Shown here: in pieces, positions 41,758-50,105 of the stretch
Position numbering within the stretch: position 1 is the first letter of the stretch
Layout: the number at the start of each line of letters is the position of its first letter
From: Verrucomicrobiota bacterium
Lineage (GTDB): Bacteria; Verrucomicrobiota; Verrucomicrobiia; Verrucomicrobiales; Akkermansiaceae
Length of the DNA stretch: 64,000 nucleotides
Reading direction: 5' to 3'
NCBI GenBank assembly: GCA_017301995.1
Contig: JAFLEH010000016.1
Span: 1 to 64,000, forward strand
The notes under the pieces: model-generated
The model's database searches: none
What the model was told of the DNA's origin: nothing
Seen by the model: the letters and a program-made list of their open reading frames with translations, nothing else
Made by a program: the position numbers and the translations under genes

Positions 41758-43581
41758 GTGAAAAAATCAGCCCCAATCTTCCGCCGGTTCGCCGGCACTC
41801 TGGCAGCCGCCGGGTTTGTTTTGTTAGCCAGCCGGACGACGGCCGCCTACCATTCGGTTGCGGACACCGCTTATTCTCCCGACGGGAAAACCCTCGCGGC
41901 CACCGATGCCACCTCGCCTTCCGTCGTATTGCTCGACCCCGCGACCGGGAAACCGACCCGCACCGTGAATCTCGCGGGTTCTCCGTCCGGGCTGGCCTGG
42001 ACTGGCGACGGAAAACGGCTGCTGGTCTCGGAATCCGGCACCTGCCGCATCGCTGAAATCGACTCCGCCAACGGCAACGTGATCCGCCGCATCAACACCG
42101 GACGATTTCCACGCGGACTCGCGATGGCGAATCGCCGTGGCTTGTTGCTCGCAGCCGATTGGGGCCGCGACCGCCTTGCGGTCATCGACCTGCCATCAGG
42201 CGCCACCAAGGCGGAAATCCCCACCGGCCGCCAACCCACCTACGTCGCAATCACTCCGGACGAGTCGCTCGCCCTCGTTTCCAACCTGATTCCCGCAACC
42301 GCCGCCAATGCGCCCGACCACGCCAGCGAGATCTCGGTGATCGACCTGCAAACCCTTCAGGCCAAGCCCGCCATCCGACTTCCGTTAGGCTCCACCAACA
42401 CCCGCGGCATCGCCATCTCCGGCGACGGACGCACCGCCTACGTGGCCCACACGTTGGGCCGCTTCAACCTGCCCACCACCCAGCTCGACCGCGGATGGGT
42501 CATCACCAACGCGCTCACCGTCATCGATGTGCCCGCCGGAAAAACGATCGCCACCGTTCTGTTGGACCAGGTGATGGATGGTGCCGCCGATCCGTGGGGC
42601 GTGGCGCTGGATCCGTCCGGGCTGCGCCTGTTCGTCACTCTATCCGGCGTGCATCAGGTCGCGGTGATCGACTTGGAAAAACTGCCCGCGCTGCTCAAGC
42701 AGAACCCCGAATCGCTGATGTCCGACCTAGCGGCGCTCTACAAGGGAAACCTGATCCGCCGGATCAACCTGCCCGCCCAGGGGCCGCGCGGCATCGCGGT
42801 TTCCCCGGATGGAAAGTCGCTGGCGATCGCCGGATACTTCACCGGCAACGTGGTTCTAACCGACATCAACGCGGCGCAGCCGGTTTCGGTGCCGGTGGGC
42901 CCGCAACCGGAGGCCGACATCGTGCGCAAGGGCGAGATCGTTTTCCATGACGCCAACCGCTGCTTCCAGCGCTGGCTGAGCTGCGCGAGTTGCCATCCGG
43001 ACGCCCGCGCCGACGGACTCAACTGGGATCTCCTCAACGACGGCCTCGGCAACCCGAAGAACGCCCGCTCGATGCTGTGGAGCGACCGCACCCCGCCGAT
43101 GATGTCGCTCGGCGTGCGCGAAAGCATGGAGGTGGCCGCCAAAGCCGGATTCATCCACATCCTCTTTACCGAGCCGAAACCGGAGGACCTCCAGGCGGTC
43201 GTCGCCTACTTCAAATCCCTAACCCCGGTGACCAGCCCCTTCCGCAACGAGGACGGCTCGCTAACCGACCCAGCGAAGCGCGGCGAGGCGTTGTATCACG
43301 ACGGCAAGATCGGCTGCGCCCAATGCCATCCCGGCCCGCTGTTTACCAATCTCAACTCGTTCGACGTGGGCACCACCGGATCCACCGACCGCGGCCAAAA
43401 GACCTTCGACACCCCGACGCTCACCGAAGGGTGGCGCACCCCGCCCTACCTCCACGACGGAAGCGCGCCCACACTGCGGGATGTTCTAACCACCAAGAAC
43501 GCGGGCGACCAGCACGGTTCGACCAAGCACCTCACGCCCGAACAGATCGCCGACCTCGAAGCCTATCTGAAATCGCTCTAA
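41758..43581 (+). CDS. YVTN-type beta-propeller protein with diheme cytochrome c domain
   Basis: An exported protein of about 607 residues. A GTG at 41758 gives KKSAPIFRRFAGTLAAAGFVLLAS, a good signal peptide; ATG-less starts farther upstream (41695, 41716) are in frame. Residues about 30-390 are a YncE/YVTN-like seven-bladed propeller (AYSPDGKTLAATDATSPSVV, GSPSGLAWTGDGKRLLVSES, YVAITPDESLALVS). The C-terminal part resembles MauG-like diheme cytochromes with CASCH (about 409) and CAQCH (about 520), plus TPTLTEGWRTPPYLHDGSAPTL. It probably oxidises a periplasmic substrate. The triheme HzsA-like gene begins 12 bp later, so they form a module. Confidence 0.82.
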   Translation: MKKSAPIFRRFAGTLAAAGFVLLASRTTAAYHSVADTAYSPDGKTLAATDATSPSVVLLDPATGKPTRTVNLAGSPSGLAWTGDGKRLLVSESGTCRIAEIDSANGNVIRRINTGRFPRGLAMANRRGLLLAADWGRDRLAVIDLPSGATKAEIPTGRQPTYVAITPDESLALVSNLIPATAANAPDHASEISVIDLQTLQAKPAIRLPLGSTNTRGIAISGDGRTAYVAHTLGRFNLPTTQLDRGWVITNALTVIDVPAGKTIATVLLDQVMDGAADPWGVALDPSGLRLFVTLSGVHQVAVIDLEKLPALLKQNPESLMSDLAALYKGNLIRRINLPAQGPRGIAVSPDGKSLAIAGYFTGNVVLTDINAAQPVSVPVGPQPEADIVRKGEIVFHDANRCFQRWLSCASCHPDARADGLNWDLLNDGLGNPKNARSMLWSDRTPPMMSLGVRESMEVAAKAGFIHILFTEPKPEDLQAVVAYFKSLTPVTSPFRNEDGSLTDPAKRGEALYHDGKIGCAQCHPGPLFTNLNSFDVGTTGSTDRGQKTFDTPTLTEGWRTPPYLHDGSAPTLRDVLTTKNAGDQHGSTKHLTPEQIADLEAYLKSL

Positions 43582-43593
43582 CCCTCCACAGCC

Positions 43594-46047
43594 ATGGCCA
43601 TTCCGCGTTCCCTCGCCATCCAACTGCTCGGATTCGCGGCCGGGTGCGGATTATCACCAGCCGATATCCGCAGCGACGTGCTGGCCCGTGCTCCGAAAGT
43701 CCGCGAGATTGTCTTCGCCGTCCGCAAGCCGGGCCACGACGGCCATTGGTATGCGAACTTCAGCTACTACGGCCCGGATGAGAACCGTCCGGCCTATCTG
43801 CCCGGCGGACGCCTGTGCAAGCTCGACCTCACCACCGGACAGGTCGCCACGCTGCTCGACGATCCCCAGGGCGGCGTCCGCGATCCGGTGCTCAGCCACG
43901 ACGCCTCGCGGATCATCTTCTCCTGGCGCAAGGGTACCGGCGGCAACTATCATCTCTACGATTGCAAAACCGACGGCAGCGACATCCGCCAGCTAACCGA
44001 CGGGCCGTGGGATGACTTCGAGGCCAGCCCCCTGCCGGACGGAGATATCGTGTTCGTTTCCAGCCGCTGCAAACGCTGGGTGAATTGCTGGCTCACCCAG
44101 GTGGCCACGCTTCACCGCTGCAAGCCGGACGGAACCGATATCCATCCGATTTCCTCCAATCTGGAACACGATAACACGCCGTGGACGCTGCCCGACGGAC
44201 GCATCATCTATCAGAGATGGGAATACATCGACCGCTCGCAGGTTCATTACCATCACCTGTGGTCGGCCAACCCGGACGGCACCAACCAGATGCCCTATTT
44301 CGGAAACACCGTGCCCGACACGGTGATGATCGACGCCAAACCGATTCCGGGAGGCGATGAAATCGTGGCCATCTTCTCACCGGGCCACGGCATCCGCGAG
44401 CACGCGGGGCGCCTCACCGTGCTCAACCCGCGGTTGGGACCGGACGATCCGGCCGCGGTCCGCATCGTAAACCAGGATGCCGCGTTCCGCGATCCCTGGG
44501 CGTTTTCCAACGACGCGTTTCTGGCGGCCCGCGACGCGCAACTGCTTGCGATGAACGGCTCGGGTGCCGCGCAGGCTCTCTACGAACTGCCGGAGGCCGA
44601 TCGCAAGGCCGGCTTCTGGATCCATGAACCGCGTCCCGTGTTGGTTAGACAACGCGAGGCCCCTATCGCACCGCGCACGGATCGCAAACAGGCCACCGGA
44701 CGCCTCATCCTCGGCAATATCCTCGAAGGCCGCAACATGGCCGGCGTCAAGCCCGGCGAAATCCGCAAACTGCTCATTCTGGAATCGCTGCCCAAACCGA
44801 TCAACTACACCGGCGGCATGGACCCGCTCACCTACGGCGGTTCGTTCACCCTCGAACGCGTGGTCGGCACCGTGCCGGTGGAGCCGGACGGATCGGCCTA
44901 CATGGAGCTTCCCGCACTCCGCAGCTTCTTCTTCGTGGCGTTGGATGAAAACGACCTGTCGGTGAAGCGGATGCAGAGTTTTCTAACCGTCCAGCCGGGG
45001 GAGGTCACCAGTTGCGTGGGTTGCCACGAGCAGCGCACCCGCACCACCCTGCCCCCCGGTGGACTGCTCGCGCTCAGCCGCCCCGCCAGCAAGATCGAAC
45101 CGATCGCCGATGTGCCCGAAGTGTTTGATTTCCCGCGCGACATCCAACCGATCCTCGACCAGGCCTGCGCCGGCTGCCATGGCTACGAGAAAACCCAACA
45201 GGGCGGTCCCTACGCGGGAAAACTTATCCTAACCGGCGACCGTGGCCCGATGTTCAGCCACAGCTATTTCATGATGACCATCACCGGCTTGTTTTCCGAC
45301 GGCCGCAACCGGCCGCAGAGCAACTATCCGCCCCGCGCGCTCGGGTCCTCCGCCAGCCGCCTGCTGAAAATGTTGGATGGCTCGCACTTCGGGGCGAAAG
45401 TCACCCCGCTGCAGGCCAAAACCCTGCGCCTGTGGATCGAGGCCGCCGCCACCTATCCAGGCACCTACGCCTCGCTCGGTTGCGGCATGATCGGCGGCTA
45501 TCAGGAAAACGCCCCCTTCCACACCGACGACGCCTGGCCCACCACCCAGGCCGGCGCGCGGATCATCGACAGCCGCTGCTCGTCCTGCCACCAGGGGGGC
45601 GGACCACCTCCCCTGCCGCGCACGCTGTGCGACGAACGCGGAACCTCGTTCTGGCAACCGAAAATCCCCAACCCCGCGCTCGTCACCAGCAGACACCTCG
45701 TTTTCAACCTGACCCGGCCGGAAAAATCGCTGTTGTTGTTAGCCCCGCTGTCCCGCGAGGCGGGCGGACTCCAGCTCTGCCGGAAGGGCGATGATCCCGC
45801 GCCGGTAATCCCCAACAAGGACGATCCGGCCTATCAGACGCTCCTCGCCATGGTCGCCGCCGGCAAGAACGACCTCGATACCATCACCCGCTTCGATATG
45901 CCGGACTTCAAGCCCCGCCCGGCCTATATCCGCGAAATGAAACGCTACGGCATTCTCCCCGAAAACCTGCCCGCCGACGCGAAAGTCGATCCCTACGACA
46001 CCGACCGCAGATACTGGCAGTCGCTCTGGCACCGGCCGGGAAGATAG
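43594..46047 (+). CDS. HzsA-related triheme protein
   Basis: An 817-residue exported protein of the same family as the one at 29.4-31.8 kb. The signal peptide is short (AIPRSLAIQLLGFAAGCGL, possibly a lipoprotein). Propeller part: LSHDASRIIFSWRKGTGGNYHLYDCKTDGS, PLPDGDIVFVSSRC, LWSANPDGTNQMPYFGN. The HzsA-middle-like VVGTVPVEPDGSAYMELPALRSFFF is followed by CVGCH (about 474), CAGCH (about 525) and CSSCH (about 662), one heme more than its paralogue. The tail DRRYWQSLWHRP is typical. With the upstream diheme protein it could form a periplasmic electron-transfer pair. Confidence 0.83.
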   Translation: MAIPRSLAIQLLGFAAGCGLSPADIRSDVLARAPKVREIVFAVRKPGHDGHWYANFSYYGPDENRPAYLPGGRLCKLDLTTGQVATLLDDPQGGVRDPVLSHDASRIIFSWRKGTGGNYHLYDCKTDGSDIRQLTDGPWDDFEASPLPDGDIVFVSSRCKRWVNCWLTQVATLHRCKPDGTDIHPISSNLEHDNTPWTLPDGRIIYQRWEYIDRSQVHYHHLWSANPDGTNQMPYFGNTVPDTVMIDAKPIPGGDEIVAIFSPGHGIREHAGRLTVLNPRLGPDDPAAVRIVNQDAAFRDPWAFSNDAFLAARDAQLLAMNGSGAAQALYELPEADRKAGFWIHEPRPVLVRQREAPIAPRTDRKQATGRLILGNILEGRNMAGVKPGEIRKLLILESLPKPINYTGGMDPLTYGGSFTLERVVGTVPVEPDGSAYMELPALRSFFFVALDENDLSVKRMQSFLTVQPGEVTSCVGCHEQRTRTTLPPGGLLALSRPASKIEPIADVPEVFDFPRDIQPILDQACAGCHGYEKTQQGGPYAGKLILTGDRGPMFSHSYFMMTITGLFSDGRNRPQSNYPPRALGSSASRLLKMLDGSHFGAKVTPLQAKTLRLWIEAAATYPGTYASLGCGMIGGYQENAPFHTDDAWPTTQAGARIIDSRCSSCHQGGGPPPLPRTLCDERGTSFWQPKIPNPALVTSRHLVFNLTRPEKSLLLLAPLSREAGGLQLCRKGDDPAPVIPNKDDPAYQTLLAMVAAGKNDLDTITRFDMPDFKPRPAYIREMKRYGILPENLPADAKVDPYDTDRRYWQSLWHRPGR

Positions 46048-46148
46048 AAGACAAGAATCAAGAGTCAAGAAACCAGAGACAAGAGGCCGATGGGCGTTTT
46101 CAGTTCATATCCTTATCAAGATAAATTACATCATACACATATCATGCC

Positions 46149-47153
46149 ATGAAACAACTCCCTATCGGAAACTCTGGAATCAACGCGTCGGTCATCGGGT
46201 TTGGCGCTTGGGCGATCGGTGGCGGCGACGTCTGGGGCGGCGCGGCTGACGATGACGAGGCGGTTCGCGCCATCCGCGCCGCGCTCGATGCAGGGATCAA
46301 CCTGCTGGATACCGCGCCCGCCTACGGTTGGGGACACAGCGAACGGCTGATCGCCAAAGCCGTGGAAGGCCGCCGCGACGAGGTGGTTCTGGCCACCAAA
46401 TGCGGACTGTGGTGGGATGATACCCGCGGTTCGTATTTCTGCCCGTTCAATGGCAAGGAAATCTATCGCTCGCTGCGGCCGGACACCATCGCCATCGAGG
46501 TGGAACGCTCGCTCCGCGATCTCGGCACCGACCGGATCGATCTCTATCAAACCCACTGGCCCGCCGTGCCGCCGGAGCAAACTCCGGTCGAGGACACCAT
46601 GGCGGCGCTCATCGGGCTCAAGGATCAGGGCAAGATCCTCGCGATCGGCGCGTGCAATCTATCACCGGACGAGATTGACGCCTATGCGGCCGCAGGACCG
46701 ATCGTGTGCCACCAGTTCCGCTACTCGATGCTTTCGCGCGACCCGGAGCGCGACATTCTCCCGCGCTGCCGTGAGCACAACCTCGCCACCCTGACCTACA
46801 TGTCGTTGGAACAGGGTCTTCTAACCGGGAAGATCGGCATGGACCACGAATTCAAGGAAGGCGAGTTCCGCGCCAACGCCGGCTGGTTTCCCTGGCTGCT
46901 CCCCGCCAATCGCCGCCGCATCCTCGATCTCCTCGCCGGTTGGCAGCCGTTGTGCGAAAAATACAACTGCACGCTCGCCCAATTGGTCCTCGCCTGGACC
47001 CTCGCCCAACCGGGCGTCACCCACGTCCTCGCCGGAGCCCGCAAGGCCCACCACATCCGGGAAACCGCCGCATCGGCCGATCTCGCGATCACCGCGGAAG
47101 ATATGGCAGCCATCACCACGGACCTCGACGCGTTGGGCGTGCCCGCCCAGTGA
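46149..47153 (+). CDS. Aldo/keto reductase
   Basis: A 334-residue NADPH-dependent oxidoreductase of the AKR superfamily. The catalytic tetrad is visible: Asp in NLLDTAPAYGWGHSERL, Tyr in the same segment, Lys in VVLATKCGLWWDD and His in LYQTHWPAVPPEQTP. The cofactor-binding C-terminal region is LAWTLAQPGVTHVLAGARKAHHI. It belongs to the AKR11/YdhF-like group of sugar and ketone reductases; its substrate is unknown. The AT-rich 100 bp upstream (TTCATATCCTTATCAAGATA near 46103) stands out and probably holds its promoter. Confidence 0.9.
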   Translation: MKQLPIGNSGINASVIGFGAWAIGGGDVWGGAADDDEAVRAIRAALDAGINLLDTAPAYGWGHSERLIAKAVEGRRDEVVLATKCGLWWDDTRGSYFCPFNGKEIYRSLRPDTIAIEVERSLRDLGTDRIDLYQTHWPAVPPEQTPVEDTMAALIGLKDQGKILAIGACNLSPDEIDAYAAAGPIVCHQFRYSMLSRDPERDILPRCREHNLATLTYMSLEQGLLTGKIGMDHEFKEGEFRANAGWFPWLLPANRRRILDLLAGWQPLCEKYNCTLAQLVLAWTLAQPGVTHVLAGARKAHHIRETAASADLAITAEDMAAITTDLDALGVPAQ

Positions 47154-47203
47154 CCGCGGATGTACGTTTTGAAAACCTGACGGCAGCACCGCCCCTCCGT
47201 TAG

Positions 47204-48022
47204 TCACCGGCGCTGGCATTTCGGGCACCAGCAGGTGGCGCGCTGCCCGCAGACGCGGTGTTGGATGGCGGTGCCGCAGCGCCGGCAGGGTTCACCATCG
47301 CGGCCGTAAACGTAAAGATGCTGTGCGAAATAACCCGGTTCGCCATCGGAGTTGAGAAAATCCCGCAGGGTGGTCCCGCCGGAATCGATCGCGGCGGTTA
47401 GGATCGCGCGGATCGAATCGGTTAGCGCGCGGAGCTTCGGCAGGCTGAGCCGATTGGCCGGAACCAGCGGATGGATGCCGGCCAGAAACAACGCCTCCGC
47501 GGCGTAGATATTGCCCACGCCCACCACCACGCGGTTGTCCATGACGACCTGCTTGATCGGCGCGGATCGGTTGGAGCAGGCGCTCTTCAGGTGTTCCGGC
47601 GTGAACCCGTCTTCCAACGGTTCGGGCCCCAGATCGCAGAGCAGCGGATGCGCGGCCGGATCACCGTTTAGACGGAGAACCAGACCGAACCGCCGCGGAT
47701 CGTGAAACCGGAGCTGTTTGCCGTTTCCTAGCGTGATTCCGAGGTGGTCGTGGGTTTTCCACGTGTCGGCCGGTTTGCTTAGACGGAGGCTGCCGGACAT
47801 GCCGAGGTGGATCAGAACGTGGGAGCCATCGGACACGCCCAGCAGCAGATATTTCGCGCGGCGTGACACGGACACGATGGAACGCCCCTCGATTTCGGAT
47901 AGATCGGATGAAACCGGCTGGCGCAGATCGCGGCGGCGGACGATCACCTCGCGGACGCGGGTGCGGAGGACGTGCGGTTCGATCCCGCGGCGGGTGGTCT
48001 CGACTTCTGGCAGCTCGGGCAT
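47204..48022 (-). CDS. mutM: Formamidopyrimidine-DNA glycosylase
   Basis: A 272-residue base-excision repair enzyme that removes 8-oxoguanine and other oxidised purines and nicks the strand. The catalytic N-terminus is PELPEVETTRRGIEPH (Pro 1 as nucleophile, Glu 2). Lys in SRRAKYLLLGV, VVGVGNIYAAEALFLAGIHP and the C-terminal zinc finger CRRCGTAIQHRVCGQRATCW with CPKCQ are all present. ATG 48022 is fixed by the required MPELPE start; the longer upstream frame is antisense to the next gene. It diverges from the nucleotidyltransferase gene with 69 bp between. Confidence 0.96.
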   Translation of the reverse strand: MPELPEVETTRRGIEPHVLRTRVREVIVRRRDLRQPVSSDLSEIEGRSIVSVSRRAKYLLLGVSDGSHVLIHLGMSGSLRLSKPADTWKTHDHLGITLGNGKQLRFHDPRRFGLVLRLNGDPAAHPLLCDLGPEPLEDGFTPEHLKSACSNRSAPIKQVVMDNRVVVGVGNIYAAEALFLAGIHPLVPANRLSLPKLRALTDSIRAILTAAIDSGGTTLRDFLNSDGEPGYFAQHLYVYGRDGEPCRRCGTAIQHRVCGQRATCWCPKCQRR

Positions 48023-48091
48023 GCGCGCAGCATGCGCCGCGGAGGGTGGGCGGTCAATGGTTGTCGCTTGTGCCCGGCGGGCGGCGTGGGT

Positions 48092-49060
48092 ATGGATTGG
48101 CGCGTGACGAGCGCGTTCATATTGGGAGCCGGGTTGGGCACGAGGCTGCGGCCGCTGACGAAGCGGCTGCCGAAGCCATTGGTGCCGTTGTTTCACCGTC
48201 CGCTGGCCGAGTGGGCGCTGGAGGCCTGCGCGCGCGCCGGGGCGGAGCGGTTTGCCGTCAACACGCATCACCTGCCGGAAACCTGGGATGGTTTCGGCAA
48301 TCCGCCGGGTTCGGAAACTCCCGCGGTTTTCGGCGTTAACGGTCTTCCGGCCACACTCAGGGCATGGCAGGGCCGTGAAGTCGCGCTGTTTCACGAGCCG
48401 GACCTGCTAGAGACCGGAGGAGGACTGAAAAACATCGGACTCTGGCTGCACGGCGGACCGGTTTTGGTCCACAATGGCGACATTTTCTCGACCCTGCCGC
48501 TGGAGCGGTTGGTCGCGGCGCACAAGGCGTCCGGCCTGCCCGCCACACTCGCGCTGAGGTCGGGCGGCGGCGACAAACGGGTGGCCTTGGACGCCTCGGG
48601 CACGCGCTGCATGGACCTGCGCCACGCGCTCGGCCGGGCGGCGGGGACCCATGTTTTCAGCGGGATCTACTGCGCGGAACGGGAGTTGTTGGATCGCTTG
48701 CCGGCAGGGGAAAAGATCTCGGTGGTGGACGCGTTTCTGGAACTCGCCGCGCGGGACCGCCTCGGCGCGGTGGTGATCGACGAAGGCCACTGGCTGGACC
48801 TCGGCGACCGCGATTCCTATCTGAAAGCCCACCGCGAACTCGCGCTGGCACCGCTGATCCACCCGCAAGCCGTGATCGAGCCCGGTGCCGTGGTGGAGCG
48901 ATCCGCGGTGGGACCGGGCTGCGTGGTCCGTTCGGGCGCGGTGGTCCGGGATTCGGTGGTCTGGGCGGGCTGCGAAGTGGCTGCGGACGCGGTGTTGGAC
49001 GGCTGTGTGGTGTTTTCCGGAAATCCGGCCTCCGGGTTTCATCGGGGCGAGGACATTTGA
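48092..49060 (+). CDS. Sugar-phosphate nucleotidyltransferase with hexapeptide tail
   Basis: A 322-residue nucleotidyltransferase. The N-terminal GT-A-like domain has FILGAGLGTRLRPLTKRLPKPLVPLF, the P-loop-like nucleotide site, and the metal Asp in VHNGDIFSTLP; the sugar site is HWLDLGDRDSYLKAH. The C-terminal 70 residues are a left-handed beta-helix (LIHPQAVIEPGAVVERSAVGPGCVV). Relatives include MurNAc-1-phosphate uridylyltransferase (MurU) and mannose-1-phosphate guanylyltransferases; the product cannot be decided here. ATG 48092 is preferred over the longer frame at 47972. Possible role in cell-wall recycling or surface sugar synthesis. Confidence 0.82.
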   Translation: MDWRVTSAFILGAGLGTRLRPLTKRLPKPLVPLFHRPLAEWALEACARAGAERFAVNTHHLPETWDGFGNPPGSETPAVFGVNGLPATLRAWQGREVALFHEPDLLETGGGLKNIGLWLHGGPVLVHNGDIFSTLPLERLVAAHKASGLPATLALRSGGGDKRVALDASGTRCMDLRHALGRAAGTHVFSGIYCAERELLDRLPAGEKISVVDAFLELAARDRLGAVVIDEGHWLDLGDRDSYLKAHRELALAPLIHPQAVIEPGAVVERSAVGPGCVVRSGAVVRDSVVWAGCEVAADAVLDGCVVFSGNPASGFHRGEDI

Positions 49061-49126
49061 ATGCGGCAGCGTATCGGAGAATTCCGGGATTGCGCCAGGG
49101 CCGCATCGGCAGCATGATCCGCCCGC

Positions 49127-49942
49127 ATGTGGACCACACGACATCCCTTTGAAGACATCCGTTACGAGACCACCGACGACGGAGCCATCGCCAAAATCAC
49201 GATCAACCGCCCGGAAGTGCGCAACGCGTTCCGGCCCAAAACCGTGATGGAACTGCTACGCGCGTTCGATCTCGCCCACGAGGACCCTACGGTAGGCGTG
49301 ATCATCCTAACCGGCGAGGGCGATCTGGCGTTCTGCTCCGGCGGCGACCAGAAGGTCCGCGGTCACGCCGGCTACGTGGGCGACGATGGCGTGCCGCGGC
49401 TCAACGTGCTCGATTTGCAGAAAAAAATCCGTTCGCTGCCCAAACCGGTGGTGGCGATGGTGGCCGGTTACGCGATCGGCGGCGGGCATGTGCTGCACGT
49501 GGTCTGCGACCTAACCATCGCGGCCGACAACGCCCGTTTCGGTCAGACCGGTCCGAAGGTCGGATCGTTCGACGGCGGACTCGGTTCGTCCTATCTGGCC
49601 CGGATCGTGGGGCAGAAGAAAGCCCGCGAAATCTGGTATCTTTGCCGCCAATACGATGCCGCGCAGGCATTGGAAATGGGCCTCGTCAACACCGTGGTGC
49701 CGCTGGCCGAGCTGGAAACGGAAACTCTCAAATGGTGCCGCGAAATGCTCGCCCATTCCCCGCTGGCGCTGCGTTGCCTCAAGGCCGCGCTCAATGCCGA
49801 TTGCGACGGCCAGATGGGCCTGCTGGATCTCGCGGGCAACGCCACCCTGCTCTACTACATGAGCGAAGAGGGCAAGGAAGGCAAACAGGCGTTCGTCGAA
49901 AAGCGCCCCCCGGATTTCTCGAAGTTTCCACGGGTTCCCTGA
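49127..49942 (+). CDS. menB: 1,4-dihydroxy-2-naphthoyl-CoA synthase
   Basis: A 271-residue crotonase-fold enzyme that closes the second ring in menaquinone synthesis, from o-succinylbenzoyl-CoA. MenB-specific sequence is strong: ITINRPEVRNAFRPKTVMEL, the LAFCSGGDQKVRGHAGYV loop, GYAIGGGHVLHVVCDLTIAA, FGQTGPKVGSFDGGLGSSYLAR and the end KRPPDFSKFPR. No other men gene is adjacent. A menaquinone-based respiratory chain fits the complex I cluster at 16.5 kb. Confidence 0.95.
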   Translation: MWTTRHPFEDIRYETTDDGAIAKITINRPEVRNAFRPKTVMELLRAFDLAHEDPTVGVIILTGEGDLAFCSGGDQKVRGHAGYVGDDGVPRLNVLDLQKKIRSLPKPVVAMVAGYAIGGGHVLHVVCDLTIAADNARFGQTGPKVGSFDGGLGSSYLARIVGQKKAREIWYLCRQYDAAQALEMGLVNTVVPLAELETETLKWCREMLAHSPLALRCLKAALNADCDGQMGLLDLAGNATLLYYMSEEGKEGKQAFVEKRPPDFSKFPRVP

Positions 49943-50105
49943 CCGACCGGCACGCCGGCGGAATATCCCGTAAACGAGGGAGAATTGTCACCCAATTGAG
50001 TGCTTGCCAGGGCGAGGCCCGCGGGCGATTGTGTCCACGTAGTGTTTACATCCCGGTTGGGAAGGAGACGCCGCGCACAACCCAAAACAACCCGATAGCC
50101 CAGCC

